Shown: piece after piece, positions 1 through 10,100 of the stretch | How positions within the stretch are numbered: position 1 is the first letter of the stretch | Layout of the letters: each line of letters begins with the position of its first letter | Origin: Nitrospira sp. | GTDB taxonomy: Bacteria > Nitrospirota > Nitrospiria > Nitrospirales > Nitrospiraceae | Length of the DNA stretch: 64,000 nt | Assembly (NCBI GenBank): GCA_024998625.1 | Contig: JACOEL010000005.1 | Span: 170,185 to 234,184 of the forward strand | Reading direction: 5' to 3' | The notes under the pieces: model-generated | What the model was told of the DNA's origin: nothing | The model's input: the letters and a program-made list of their open reading frames with translations, nothing else | The model's database searches: none | Made by a program: the position numbers and the translations under genes

Positions 1-192
1 GAGCGAGTGCGACTTATATTGGATCAGGACGGCGATCTGCCGCAGGCCGGAGTTCAGGCAGTTGCTCAGCGTAAAGTCAATGATGCGATATTTCCCACCG
101 AACGGCACCGCCGGTTTCGCGCGTTGTTCAGTGAGCGGATTCAGGCGTTCGCCCTTCCCGCCTGCCAGCACCATGGTGAAGATCTTAGCCAT
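1..192 (-). CDS. glgC: glucose-1-phosphate adenylyltransferase, N-terminal part
   Basis: The reverse complement from 192 down to the window edge encodes 64 residues beginning [20 protein letters not shown]. This is the sugar-nucleotide pyrophosphorylase signature (GGxGxRLxPLT) followed by [15 protein letters not shown] and LSNCLNSG, which are typical of GlgC. The enzyme makes ADP-glucose from glucose-1-phosphate and ATP for glycogen synthesis. The gene is cut by the window edge, so about 85% of the expected length of roughly 420 residues is missing. It is divergent from the small gene at 328. Confidence 0.88.
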   Translation of the reverse strand, partial: MAKIFTMVLAGGKGERLNPLTEQRAKPAVPFGGKYRIIDFTLSNCLNSGLRQIAVLIQYKSHSL

Positions 193-327
193 AGACGGGC
201 CGATTGTAGCAGGACGACCGATGAATAGAAAGGATGCAGAATGATTGACTTCAACTCGATCTCGGATGATACTACGACTCAACGTGCGGCTCCGACATCC
301 GGTCGGGCTCAATGCGAAGGAGCGGAC

Positions 328-606
328 ATGAAGAAACAGAATGCCCGTCAGACGGTCGTCAAGCCCGATATCGAAGCCGCGAATCCGATGATGGAAATGG
401 TGTGGCGGCTGGAACGGTTGGAACGACAGGTGCAGCGCCTCTCCGAGCTCGTGCGGAACCATGCCGAAGACAACGACCGGCTCGTGCGGATTGTGGCGGA
501 GGATCGCGACGTCATTCGCCGTGAACTATTGCGGAAGCATGAACATCGGGTGCGGGTGCGCAAACACCTGCGCGATGTCAGTTCCAAAGTCGATTTGGAG
601 CATTGA
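328..606 (+). CDS. small coiled-coil protein of unknown function
   Basis: 92 residues. The start at 328 is preferred over the upstream ATG at 241 because an AAGGAG ribosome binding site lies 6 bases before it. Residues about 20-75 are rich in E, R and L with heptad-like spacing ([18 protein letters not shown]), which suggests one long amphipathic helix or coiled coil, and the tail is very basic. I recognise no family. It ends 40 bp before potA on the same strand and could be co-transcribed, but nothing links it to transport. Confidence 0.6.
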   Translation: MKKQNARQTVVKPDIEAANPMMEMVWRLERLERQVQRLSELVRNHAEDNDRLVRIVAEDRDVIRRELLRKHEHRVRVRKHLRDVSSKVDLEH

Positions 607-645
607 GCCGTGACTGTCGGCGCGGCGGTTTAAATTCAGCCTTCG

Positions 646-1785
646 ATGGCCACGTCGTCCACTCCTCCGTTCACCGTTTCTGGACTGTCTCTTTCCTCAA
701 CACCTCCGACGATCGATATACGCGGGATCGTGCGCCGCCACGGTGCGGTCACGGCCGTGGATCGAGTGAGTTTTCAGGTCCGCCGCGGCGAGTTTTTTTC
801 CATCCTGGGCCCGAGCGGCGCGGGAAAAACGTCGGTCCTGCGCATGCTGGCGGGCTTCGAAGATCCCGACGAAGGCGATTTGTTGATCGACGGACGCTCG
901 ATGTTCGGCGTGCCGCCGAATCGCCGCCCGGTGAATCTGGTGTTTCAATCCTACGCGCTGTTTCCCCATCTCACCGTCCTCGAGAATGTCGCCTTCGGCC
1001 TGAAGATGCGGCGGGTTTCCCCCACGCTCATCGAGGAACAGGTGAGGCAGGCGTTGACGATGGTGAAATTGCTCGGCAAAGAAGGGCGGATGCCGAATCA
1101 ACTGTCGGGCGGCGAGCAGCAGCGTGTGGCACTGGCCCGCGCGTTGGTGAACAAACCGGCCGTGGTCTTACTCGATGAACCGTTAGCCGCCTTGGATCAA
1201 CAACTACGGCAGGCTATGCAGGTTGAGCTGAAATCCATCCAAGAGCAGGCCGGGCTGACTTGCGTCTGCGTGACGCATCATCAGGAAGAGGCGATGATGA
1301 TGTCGGACCGCATTGCCGTCATGCATCAGGGGCGCATGTGGCAAGTCGGAAGCCCGCGCGAGGTCTATGAGCGGCCCTGCAGTTTGTTTGTGTCCCGGTT
1401 TCTCGGCGTGTCGAACGAACTGCCGGGTACGATCGGGCCCTGGGTCGGGGAGGATCGTGTCTTTCGGCCGACCGATGCCGACCAGATGCCGCTCACGGTC
1501 CGTACCGTTTCCACGGAACCGGCCGGCCGTTCAGCCACGCTCTCGCTTCGGCCGGAGCAGATCCACATGGCGCAGGAACGGCCGTCGACATCCGACCCGG
1601 TGCTTGCCGGCCGGATTGAGAAGGTTCTGTTCGCCGGGAGCGATACGAAGTATCTGGTGCGAGTCGGCCGCGACCGTTTCTGGGAAACCAGGATGGTCTC
1701 GGGCACATCTCTACCGTCGTTCGCCGCGGGAGACCCGGTGTTTCTATACTGGTCCCGGGCTGATGCGCGGTTGTTCTTCGAGTGA
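646..1785 (+). CDS. potA: spermidine/putrescine ABC transporter ATP-binding protein
   Basis: 379 residues; energises polyamine import. Walker A GPSGAGKT is at about residues 55-62, the Q-loop at about 101, the signature LSGGEQQR at 153-160 and Walker B VVLLDEP at 173-179. A C-terminal TOBE-type region (about 285-375, with SLRPEQI) is typical of PotA and CysA/MalK-class ATPases. About 20 residues of Ser/Thr/Pro-rich sequence precede the ATPase core, so the true start could be slightly downstream. It is the first gene of potABCD, with a stop/start overlap with potB. Polyamine is the best substrate call from the full four-gene set, but other PotD-like substrates are possible. Confidence 0.9.
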   Translation: MATSSTPPFTVSGLSLSSTPPTIDIRGIVRRHGAVTAVDRVSFQVRRGEFFSILGPSGAGKTSVLRMLAGFEDPDEGDLLIDGRSMFGVPPNRRPVNLVFQSYALFPHLTVLENVAFGLKMRRVSPTLIEEQVRQALTMVKLLGKEGRMPNQLSGGEQQRVALARALVNKPAVVLLDEPLAALDQQLRQAMQVELKSIQEQAGLTCVCVTHHQEEAMMMSDRIAVMHQGRMWQVGSPREVYERPCSLFVSRFLGVSNELPGTIGPWVGEDRVFRPTDADQMPLTVRTVSTEPAGRSATLSLRPEQIHMAQERPSTSDPVLAGRIEKVLFAGSDTKYLVRVGRDRFWETRMVSGTSLPSFAAGDPVFLYWSRADARLFFE

Positions 1786-2678
1786 CCATGTCCTCTCACG
1801 ACCTGTCTTCATCTCCTGCGCCTGCTCGATCCTCCTGCCGTTCTTGTTGGCTGGCCGCTCCCGGTCTGTTGTGGATGGGCTTGTTTTTTCTCGCGCCGCT
1901 GGCCTTGGTGTTTGCGATCAGCTTCGCCTCACGTGGCACCTATGGCGGCATTGTGTGGGAGCTCACGTCGGCGAACTATCTGGACCTGTGGCATCCGCTG
2001 TACGGCAAGATCCTCGGACAGTCGCTCTGGTACGCGACGCTGACCACGGCCATCTGTTTCGTCCTGGGTTTTCCGCTCGCCTATGTGATTGCCAGGAGTC
2101 CGGCGCGTTGGCAGCCGGTGCTCTTGCTGCTGGTCATGCTGCCCTTCTGGACGAACTTCCTGGTGCGGACCTATGCCTGGATGATTCTGCTGCGCCAGGA
2201 CGGCCTTGCCAACAGCCTCTTGATAGCCCTCGGGGTGGTGGACGCGCCGCTGGAATTGCTCTACACGCCGACGGCCGTCGTGATCGGGCTGGTCTACGGA
2301 TACCTTCCCTTTATGGTCTTGCCGCTCTATGTGGCGGTTGAACGGCTGGATCCGCTCCTGGTGGAGGCAGCCTGGGATCTGTACGCGTCACGTTGGGCGG
2401 TGTTCACGCGGGTGGTGATTCCCCTCACGATGCCGGGCATCGTCGGTGGCTCGGTCCTGGTCTTCATCCCGTCGCTCGGCTCGTTCATTACGCCGGATCT
2501 GCTAGGCGGCGCGAGAAGCATGATGATCGGCAATCTCATTCAACATGAGTATCTGGTCGTGCGGGACTGGCCGTTGGGATCGGCGGTGTCCTTTGTGCTG
2601 ATGGCGATCGTCATGGCCGCAGTCGCACTGTATTACCGCCATGCCGCCCGGACCACCGGGCCGTTGGAGGGACGATGA
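1782..2678 (+). CDS. potB: spermidine/putrescine ABC transporter permease 1
   Basis: 298 residues, an inner-membrane permease. Several hydrophobic segments are visible (from about residue 28, then 75-105, 110-130, 160-180, 215-240 and 265-285). The binding-protein-dependent transport motif EAAWDLYASRW is followed by PLTMPGI, the EAA loop that docks on the ATPase. It starts with GTG at 1782 overlapping the potA stop (GTGA), with an in-frame ATG at 1788 as alternative. The stop overlaps potC by ATGA. It forms the membrane channel with PotC. Confidence 0.9.
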   Translation: MTMSSHDLSSSPAPARSSCRSCWLAAPGLLWMGLFFLAPLALVFAISFASRGTYGGIVWELTSANYLDLWHPLYGKILGQSLWYATLTTAICFVLGFPLAYVIARSPARWQPVLLLLVMLPFWTNFLVRTYAWMILLRQDGLANSLLIALGVVDAPLELLYTPTAVVIGLVYGYLPFMVLPLYVAVERLDPLLVEAAWDLYASRWAVFTRVVIPLTMPGIVGGSVLVFIPSLGSFITPDLLGGARSMMIGNLIQHEYLVVRDWPLGSAVSFVLMAIVMAAVALYYRHAARTTGPLEGR

Positions 2679-3448
2679 GGCGAGGATCGACCGGTCTGAG
2701 TCTTGTCAGCAGCCTGGCGATGGTGTTTCTCTACGGACCCATTTTTGTGCTCGTGCTCTATTCGTTCAACGCCGCCCACCTGTCGATGGCGTGGCGGGGG
2801 ACGACTCTCAAGTGGTATGCCGCCCTCTGGCACGACGAGGCGCTGCTGGCTGCGACCGAGAACAGCCTGTTGATTGCCGTGATCTCGACCATCGGCGCGA
2901 CGTTGCTGGGCGGGCTGATGGCACTCGGCATGGAGCGCATGCCGCTTCGCCGACAGCAGATCATCGAGGGCGGGCTGGTGCTGCCGCTCGTCATTCCGGA
3001 GGTGATGATGGGCGTAGCGCTGATGCTGCTCTTCGTGATGCTCAAGATGCCGCTCGGTCTCACCACGGTCATGCTCGGACACATCGTGTTCAATATTCCG
3101 CTGGTGACCATCATGATCCGCACGCGGTTGCGCAAACTGGATCCGGCGTTGCGCGAGGCGGCGGCGGATCTGGGCGCGAACTCCTGGCAAGTCTTCCGGC
3201 ACGTCACGTTGCCGCTCTTGCGTCCGGCGATCTGGGGCGCGGTGCTGGTGGCTTTTACGGTCTCGCTCGACGATTTTCTGGTGACGTTCTTCACGGCCGG
3301 TCCCGGCGCGACGACGCTGCCGTTGAAGGTGTATTCGATGATCAAGTCCGGTGTCACGCCGGAGATCAATGCGCTCTCCGCGCTGCTGCTGGTCATGTCC
3401 ATGGCCTCCGTCGCTCTCGCCCTTCATCTTCAACGCCGCGAGGTTTGA
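2675..3448 (+). CDS. potC: spermidine/putrescine ABC transporter permease 2
   Basis: 257 residues, the second permease of the importer. It has about six hydrophobic segments and an EAA loop (REAAADLGANSW followed by PLLRPAIWG). The DDFLVTFFTAGPGATTLPL stretch is characteristic of PotC. It overlaps potB by 4 bp, and the next gene begins directly after its stop, so the four genes are almost certainly one translationally coupled operon. Confidence 0.9.
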   Translation: MRRGSTGLSLVSSLAMVFLYGPIFVLVLYSFNAAHLSMAWRGTTLKWYAALWHDEALLAATENSLLIAVISTIGATLLGGLMALGMERMPLRRQQIIEGGLVLPLVIPEVMMGVALMLLFVMLKMPLGLTTVMLGHIVFNIPLVTIMIRTRLRKLDPALREAAADLGANSWQVFRHVTLPLLRPAIWGAVLVAFTVSLDDFLVTFFTAGPGATTLPLKVYSMIKSGVTPEINALSALLLVMSMASVALALHLQRREV

Positions 3449-4519
3449 GTGGGGACTCCGCTCCGACGAATGAGCGTCTGGGGGCTGTGTCTACTCTGGC
3501 TGGCAGTAGCGCTGTCTTCCTGCGGCCAAGGTGCGGGCAGCGATCCTGCCGAGTTCCGACCGCTCCTGCATTACTTCACCTGGTCCGACTATGTGGGACC
3601 GGACATTATTCAGGAGTTTGAACGGCGTGAGCGGGTGAAGGTAGTCATCGATACCTTCAGCAGCAATGAAGAGTTGTTGGCCAAGCTCCAGAGCGGGGCC
3701 ACGGGGTATGACGTGGCGGTACCCTCGGATTTCATGGTGGCCATCATGATCCAACAAGGGCTGCTGAGTGAATTGGACCAGCAGGCGCTGCCCAACGCGT
3801 CGTTCTTGGAGCCGCATTTACAAGCGCTCCCGTTCGATCCGGAGCGACGGTATTCGGTCCCCTATCTGTGGGGCAGCGTGGGGATCGGGTACGATTCCGC
3901 GGTGATCCCGACGCCGCCCGACAGTTGGACGATCCTCTGGGACCAGCGATACAAAGGCCGCATCAGCATGTTGAACGATCAGCGGGAAGTCTTCGGCGCG
4001 GTGTTGCGTTCTATGGGACAATCGATGAACAGCACGGATCCGCAGGTGATCGAGGCGGCGAAGGAGCGGTTGCTGAGGCAGAAGCCTTTGGTGAAGACCT
4101 ATACGAGCGACCATTACGATCAGTTGTTGGCTTCAGGGGAGGTGGTTTTGGCGCATGCCTGGGGTGGACCGGTGGCGAGGGCCATGGCTGAGCGACCCTC
4201 CATTCGCTATGTCGTCCCGAAGGAAGGGGCAACCTTGTGGGCCGACTGTCTGGTGGTGCTCCGGACGGCGCCGCAGAAACAGTTAGCCATGCGGTTTATC
4301 AACTATTTGATGGAGCCTCAGGTCGCGGCGCGCACGTCGGAGCGGCTGCGTTTTGCCTCCGCTTCCCGGCCCGCCCGGGAATTGGTGAGCGCCTCGACAA
4401 GGGACAATCCCGCGGTGTATCCGCCGCTCGATCAACTTGATCGATTGGAGTGGATGAAGGACGTCGGCAGGGGCATCCGCCTCTATGACCGGGCCTGGAC
4501 GGAACTGAAAATGCAATGA
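3449..4519 (+). CDS. potD: polyamine ABC transporter periplasmic binding lipoprotein
   Basis: Up to 356 residues from GTG at 3449. An ATG at 3470 gives 349 residues and a cleaner signal peptide, with a hydrophobic stretch ending in the lipobox-like LSSC. Mature features match extracellular solute-binding proteins of the PotD/PotF class: LHYFTWSDYVGPDIIQEFE near the N-terminus, GYDVAVPSDFM, and PYLWGSVGIGYD. It captures polyamine outside the inner membrane and delivers it to PotBC. Being a lipoprotein, it is probably membrane-tethered rather than free. Confidence 0.88.
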   Translation: MGTPLRRMSVWGLCLLWLAVALSSCGQGAGSDPAEFRPLLHYFTWSDYVGPDIIQEFERRERVKVVIDTFSSNEELLAKLQSGATGYDVAVPSDFMVAIMIQQGLLSELDQQALPNASFLEPHLQALPFDPERRYSVPYLWGSVGIGYDSAVIPTPPDSWTILWDQRYKGRISMLNDQREVFGAVLRSMGQSMNSTDPQVIEAAKERLLRQKPLVKTYTSDHYDQLLASGEVVLAHAWGGPVARAMAERPSIRYVVPKEGATLWADCLVVLRTAPQKQLAMRFINYLMEPQVAARTSERLRFASASRPARELVSASTRDNPAVYPPLDQLDRLEWMKDVGRGIRLYDRAWTELKMQ

Positions 4520-4561
4520 GCGAGTGCCGCGGGTCTTGTTTCAAAAAGACTGACGAATCAG

Positions 4562-4567
4562 TATAAT
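4562..4567 (+). promoter_or_regulatory. consensus -10 hexamer upstream of the efflux operon
   Basis: A perfect TATAAT at 4562-4567 is followed by GCGC. The upstream -35 is weak (TTGTTT at 4536-4541 with a 20-base spacer, or TTTCAA at 4539-4544 with 17). It overlaps the first possible ATG (4566) of the outer-membrane gene. If it is used, translation must begin at a later ATG (4587, 4605 or 4617). Confidence 0.45.
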
Positions 4568-5963
4568 GCGCGCGCTGTCCTCGATGGTTCGATACTCCTG
4601 CACAATGCGTGACGACATGCTCCACTACAGAGATCGCCTGCGGGTAGGCCCGTGCCTATCGGCCCTGGTCTGTCGAGCCTGGCTGGCGATCGGCCTGCTG
4701 GGATGTTTCCTGATCGGTGGCGCGATTGTGCAGGCGGCTGAATCAACCCCACCCCCGGCGGTTCCGTTTTCTCCGCCGGTGGTCCGCCTGAACTTGTCCG
4801 AGGCGATGGCCCTGTTTTTGAAGCAAAACCTGGATTTGCTGATTGCCAAGTACGGGATCGAGTCCAGCAAGGGACAGCAGATTACGGCACGGCTCTTTCC
4901 GAATCCGGTAGCACAGCTGGGAAACGTGGCCTCGTTTACGCAGGGCAATACGCTGGCCAAAACCGGCGCACTCACCATGCAGGTGCAGCAATTGTTTGAA
5001 TTGGCCGGCAAACGCGGATACCGGATCGAAAGCGCCGGTTTCGGGGTGCAGTCGGCGGAAGCGGATTTTGAAGATGCCGTTCGGCAGCTAGGGTTTACGA
5101 TCAAAGATGCCTACTATCGAGTGCTGGTGGCGCAGCGCCGGCTGTCTTTGGCCGAAGAAAACCGGGACCGGTTTGCGCGCATTTTAGACGTCAACACGAT
5201 CCGGTTTAAGAAAGGGTATATCGCCGAAGTCGATCTGATCCGCATTCGTCTGCAGGTGGTCGATTTTCAAGCGCAGGTGATCGAGGCGATTCAGGAGGGC
5301 GAGTCCGCCCGAGCCGATCTTCGGCAACTGCTGCGTCTCTCTCCTGTGTCGAAGCTGGAGTTGACGACCGAAATGGACTACCGGCGGGTGGACCCCGACA
5401 TGGGACGGCTCAGGTCGGTGGCCCTCGATGTCCGTCCCGATATCAAGAGCCGGCGGGCGGCCCTGTTGCAACGAGAGGCGGATCTCAAACTGGCCAAGGC
5501 CTTTCGGGTTCCCGATGTGACGATCGGCGCCGGTTATGCGGTGCAAGGGTCGCGGGGCCCCGATAACCAGCAGATGGGGATCCTGAATCTGGGGGTGCCC
5601 CTGCCCCTGTTCAATCGTAACCAGGGCGGGATCGTCCAGGCTGAGGTCGGCGTGCAGTCGGCGCAGGCGGAGTTGGATCGCACGGTCAACCAGGTGGAGA
5701 ACCAGGTGGATGTGGCCTACCAGAATCTGCTCCAGAGTCGCCGGCTGGTGGAAGCCTATCTGGCGGGAGTGCTGGAAGATGCCCGCTCCACCTTCACCAT
5801 CGTCGAGCGCGCCTATGAACGGGGAGGAGCCACCATTCTGGATCTCCTCGATGCCGCGCGTACGTCCCGTACGATTCAACAGAATTTCATCGAGGCCCTC
5901 TTTTCCTATCAGCGGAACCTGTTCCAATTGGAGAGTTCGGTCGGGCAGGAGATCTCGTCATGA
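4566..5963 (+). CDS. outer membrane efflux protein, TolC family (CzcC/CusC-like)
   Basis: 465 residues from the longest start. In-frame ATGs at 4587, 4605 and 4617 are alternatives, and one of these is likelier if the TATAAT at 4562 is the promoter. A hydrophobic signal segment (WLAIGLLGCFLIGG) ends near AQA-type sites before residue 60. The body has two repeats of long helices typical of the TolC trimeric channel (LNLSEAMALFLKQNLDLL; VALDVRPDIKSRRA; GVPLPLFNRNQG). It is the outer-membrane exit duct of the tripartite pump with the next two genes, overlapping the adaptor gene by 4 bp. Confidence 0.85.
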   Translation: MRALSSMVRYSCTMRDDMLHYRDRLRVGPCLSALVCRAWLAIGLLGCFLIGGAIVQAAESTPPPAVPFSPPVVRLNLSEAMALFLKQNLDLLIAKYGIESSKGQQITARLFPNPVAQLGNVASFTQGNTLAKTGALTMQVQQLFELAGKRGYRIESAGFGVQSAEADFEDAVRQLGFTIKDAYYRVLVAQRRLSLAEENRDRFARILDVNTIRFKKGYIAEVDLIRIRLQVVDFQAQVIEAIQEGESARADLRQLLRLSPVSKLELTTEMDYRRVDPDMGRLRSVALDVRPDIKSRRAALLQREADLKLAKAFRVPDVTIGAGYAVQGSRGPDNQQMGILNLGVPLPLFNRNQGGIVQAEVGVQSAQAELDRTVNQVENQVDVAYQNLLQSRRLVEAYLAGVLEDARSTFTIVERAYERGGATILDLLDAARTSRTIQQNFIEALFSYQRNLFQLESSVGQEISS

Positions 5964-7105
5964 TCATTGGCGTGCGGTCGGTCGCAGGAGTAGCCGTGGC
6001 GCTGTCGCTATGCGCCTGCAGTCAAACGCAAGAACCAGCCTCTTCGAAGCCTCCCGTGCCCCCGGAACATGTTGCCGTCCAGCCTTCGCCGCAGTCCACC
6101 GGACAGATTGAAACGGCTGTGGTGGATTTCAAACCGATCCAGCCCGAGCTGGTCCTGGTCGGAAAGGTGGCCTATGGGGAGGACCGGTATTCGAAAATTT
6201 CCTCTCCATTGCAGGGACGGGTGGTGGAGGTGCGGGCCAAACTGGGCGATCGCGTGGAGGCGGGCGCGACGTTGCTGGTCATCGACAGTTCCGAGATTAC
6301 CGCCGCCTATTCGGAGTTCGTGAAAGAAGCCTCGGAGTTGGAGTACTCCACGCGGGCGCAGGAACTCGCGAAGGAATTGTTTGCCACCAAGGCCTTGGCC
6401 TTGAAGGATCTCAAGCAGGCCGAGAACGATTTGATCAAAGCACGCGCGGAATTCCGGCGGGCGAAGGAGCGCTTGTTGTCTCTGCGCATTCCTGCTCAGG
6501 AGCTGGAGAAGCCGCTCGCCCAACAGCGTATTACCTCGCGCTTCGAGATGAAGAGCCCCTTGACCGGCACCGTCGTCGAACGGGCCGTGACGCCGGGACA
6601 GTCTGTCGGAAGCGACGCCGGCCAAGTGTTGTTCACGGTGGCCGATCTGGATCGGTTGCAGGTCGTGGCCGATGTCTACGAACGGGACCTCGCTTTGGTG
6701 AAAGTCAGCCAGGTCGGGCGGATCAATGTGGAAGCCTATCCGGGGACCGACTTCGCCTCCGTCGTGGCCTCCATCGGAGATGTCGTCGATCCGAACACCC
6801 GCACGATTAAGGTTCGAGCCTGGGTCGATAATCGCGATCAGCGCCTGAAACCGGAGATGTTCGCGAGACTGAGGTTGGATGTCGGCGACGCCACGCCGTT
6901 CCTCACGATTCCCAAGGAAGCCGTCGTCGAGATCGACGGCAAACATTTCGTCTATCTGGTCGACGCGCCCAACCACTATGAGAAACGCGAGGTGATGGTC
7001 TCCAACGTATCCAGCGGACAGGTCCGCATTCTGGAGGGGCTGACGTCCGGCCAGCGCATCGTCATCAAGGGCGCGGTGTTGGTGAAGGGGCAGGAGGTGA
7101 AATAA
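5960..7105 (+). CDS. RND efflux periplasmic adaptor (membrane fusion protein, CzcB/CusB-like)
   Basis: 381 residues. The N-terminus has a lipoprotein-type signal (SLCAC), so the adaptor is probably anchored in the inner membrane by lipid. The lipoyl/barrel-sandwich halves are visible (ISSPLQGRVVEVRAKLGDRVEAGATL and MKSPLTGTVVERAVTPGQSV), separated by an alpha-hairpin at about residues 115-180, then a beta-barrel and membrane-proximal domain (PEMFARLRLDVG). It connects the RND pump to the outer-membrane channel. The order channel-adaptor-pump is that of heavy-metal RND operons. Confidence 0.87.
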   Translation: MIIGVRSVAGVAVALSLCACSQTQEPASSKPPVPPEHVAVQPSPQSTGQIETAVVDFKPIQPELVLVGKVAYGEDRYSKISSPLQGRVVEVRAKLGDRVEAGATLLVIDSSEITAAYSEFVKEASELEYSTRAQELAKELFATKALALKDLKQAENDLIKARAEFRRAKERLLSLRIPAQELEKPLAQQRITSRFEMKSPLTGTVVERAVTPGQSVGSDAGQVLFTVADLDRLQVVADVYERDLALVKVSQVGRINVEAYPGTDFASVVASIGDVVDPNTRTIKVRAWVDNRDQRLKPEMFARLRLDVGDATPFLTIPKEAVVEIDGKHFVYLVDAPNHYEKREVMVSNVSSGQVRILEGLTSGQRIVIKGAVLVKGQEVK

Positions 7106-7121
7106 TGAGGTATCCCGCCTC

Positions 7122-10100
7122 ATGATTGTTCGTATCGTCGAGCTCTCCCTGGTTCAGCGGTTTCTGATCTGCGCGCTGGGTTTCAGTCTCCTCTTCGGCG
7201 GGCTCTATGCCTTCCAGCAACTCGACATCGTCGCCTATCCGGATCCGTCTCCTCCGATGGTGGAGGTGATCACGCAATTTCCCGGTTGGTCCGCGGAAGA
7301 GATCGAGCGGCAGATCACGATTCCCATCGAGGTGGCCTTAAACGGCATGCCGGGTCTTACCGATATCCGTTCCTTGTCTATTTTCGGGTTGAGCGACGTG
7401 AAGATCTATTTCGACTTCGGGACGCAATATTTCTTCGACCGGCAGGAAGTCATCAATCGCCTGGCCACGGTCACTCTTCCTCAAAACGTGCAGCCGGCCT
7501 TGTCGCCCTGGTGGGCGATTGCGGAGATCTACCGCTATGAACTGGCCGGAGACGGGAAGACGAGCCTGACCGACCTCAAGACGATCCAGGATTGGCAGGT
7601 TCGGCGGGAGTTCCGGCGTGTGCCGGGCATCATCGATGTGACGGCCTTCGGAGGCACGACCCAGGAATATCACGTCGATATCGATCCCGGGAAATTGATC
7701 AGTTATCAAGTCAGCCTCGCGCAGGTCATGGAGGCGTTGACCAACAGCAACGCGAACGTCGGCGGCAACTATCTCACCGTCGGCGCGCAGAATTACAACA
7801 TCCGCGGCCTGGGGCTGATCAACGGTTTGGCGGATATCGAGAATGTGATGGTGGCCGAAAAGGAAGGCACTCCCATTTTCGTCAAAACGCTGGGCACTGT
7901 GTCGGTGGGCCATCGGGTGAGGCTGGGCAAGGTCGGCATCGACGACAACGACGACGTGGTGGAGGGAGTGATTCTGTTGCAGCGTGGATACAAGGCGCTG
8001 TCCGTGCTGGAGCGGGTCCGGGAAAAGGTCGAGGAACTGAACAAGTGGAAATTGCCGGAAGGAGTGAAGGTCAAGACCTTCTACGACCGGACGGCCCTGA
8101 TCCATACCACCGTTGAAACGGTCACCGATATTTTGATCAGCGGCATGGTGCTGGTCTTTGTGATTCTGTTCGTGTTTCTCGGTCATTTCCGTGCGTCCCT
8201 CATCGTGGCGTTGACCATTCCCATGTCGCTGTTGTTCACCTTCACCATGATGGTGATGATCGGGCAGTCCGCCAACCTCATTTCGCTCGGCTCGATCGAT
8301 TTCGGCATCATCGTCGATGCGACCCTGGTGATGGTGGAAAGTATCTTTTTCCATCTCGGCCATGATCGCCGCCTGGGCCTGACTGTGCCGCAACAGATCG
8401 TACGGGCGGCCCGCCAGGTCGGCCAGCCGATTTTCTTTTCAACGGCGATCATCGTGGTGGCGTTCATTCCACTGTTCACGATGACCGGCGTGCCCGGGAA
8501 GATTTTTGCGCCGATGTCCATCACCTATGGATTTGCCCTCTTCGGTGCGCTGCTCATGGCCTTTACGTTGGCACCGGTGTTGTGCTCGCTGCTGCTGACA
8601 GGGGTGGTCAAGGAAGAAGATACGCGGTTTGTGAGCGCAATTCGCCGGACCTATCTGGCCGTGTTGCAGTGGGCCTTGCGCCACAACGTGAAAGTGATCG
8701 GCACGGCGCTGTTGCTGTTGGTCGGGGCATTCGGGGCGCTGCAATTCATCGGCGGAGAATTCATGCCGGCGTTGGAGGAGGGGAACCTCTGGGTTCGTGC
8801 GACCATGCCGGTCGATATTTCCTACGACGAAGCTGCCCGCTTGACCGGAGAAATCCGGCAGATGTTCCGGCAGTCGCCCGAGGTCGTCACGATCGTCTCT
8901 CAGCTCGGGAGACCCGACGACGGGACCGACCCCACGAGTTTCTTCAACGCGGAGTTCCTCGCGAATCTGAAGCCGCAGAAGGAGTGGCGGTCTGGGCTCA
9001 GCAAGGACCAGTTGGTGGAGGAGATCGAGGCGCGGCTGAAGGTCATTCCCGGGATCGTCTTCAACTTTTCCCAGGTCATTCAGGACAATGTGGAAGAGGC
9101 CATGTCCGGCGTGAAGGGGGAGAATTCCATCAAGTTGTTCGGCAACGACCTGAAGACCATGGAGGCGAAGGCGGTCGAAGTCGAAGCGGTCATGAAGGGT
9201 GTCCGAGGCGTCAAGGATTTGGGAATTTTCCGGTTAGTGGGACAGCCCAATCTCCTGATCCAGGTGGATCGGGAAGCCAGCGCCCGGTATGGGTTACGCG
9301 TGTCCGACGTCAACGCGGTGGTGCAGGCGGCGGTTGGCGGTCAGGGGGTGACCCAGGTCTACGAGGGCGAGCGCCTGTTCGATCTGGTGGTTCGGTTTCT
9401 TCCTGAGTTTCGGCGGGATGCCGAGACCATCGGCAATATTCTGGTCAATACGCCGGACGGCGCGCGGATCCCCCTGAAACAGGTGGCGACGATCAGGACC
9501 CAGACCGGCGCGTTCATCATTTATCGGGAAAACAACGAACGGTATATTCCGATCAAGTTCAGCGTCCGCGACCGCGACCTGGAGAGCACGGTGAAGGAGG
9601 CCCAGACCAAGATGGCTCAAGCGGTCTCGCTCCCGGAACGGTATCGGCTTGAATGGGCCGGCCAGTACGATCAACTCACGGCCGAACAAAAACGCCTGAC
9701 GATGATCGTCCCGGTGAGTCTGGTGATCATCCTGTTTCTTCTCTACACGACCTTCAACTCCCTGACGAACGCGCTGCTGGTGTTGGTCACGGTGCCGTTT
9801 GCGTTGATCGGCGGTATTTTCTCGCTCGTTTTCACCGGAACCCATTTCAGCATTTCTGCGGCGGTCGGGGTGATTTCGACGCTGGGAGTAGCGATTCTCG
9901 GAGGAGTCCTGTTAATCTCACGCATCGAGGATTTTCGTCGGCATGGGCTCGATTTGCGAGAGGCCGTCCTGAAGGGGGCGGATGTGCAGATGCGTCCCAT
10001 TCTCATGGCCACGCTCGCGGCAGCCATCGGGCTGCTCCCTGCAGCCTTGGCCACGGGGATCGGCTCGCAGGCCCAACAACCGCTGGCCCGGGTGGTGGTG

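Noticed and set aside
2633..3433. Long minus-strand frames opposite potC, the efflux adaptor and the DUF748 gene
   Set aside because: They are His/Arg/Gln-rich shadows of GC-rich coding DNA with no motif or ribosome binding site.
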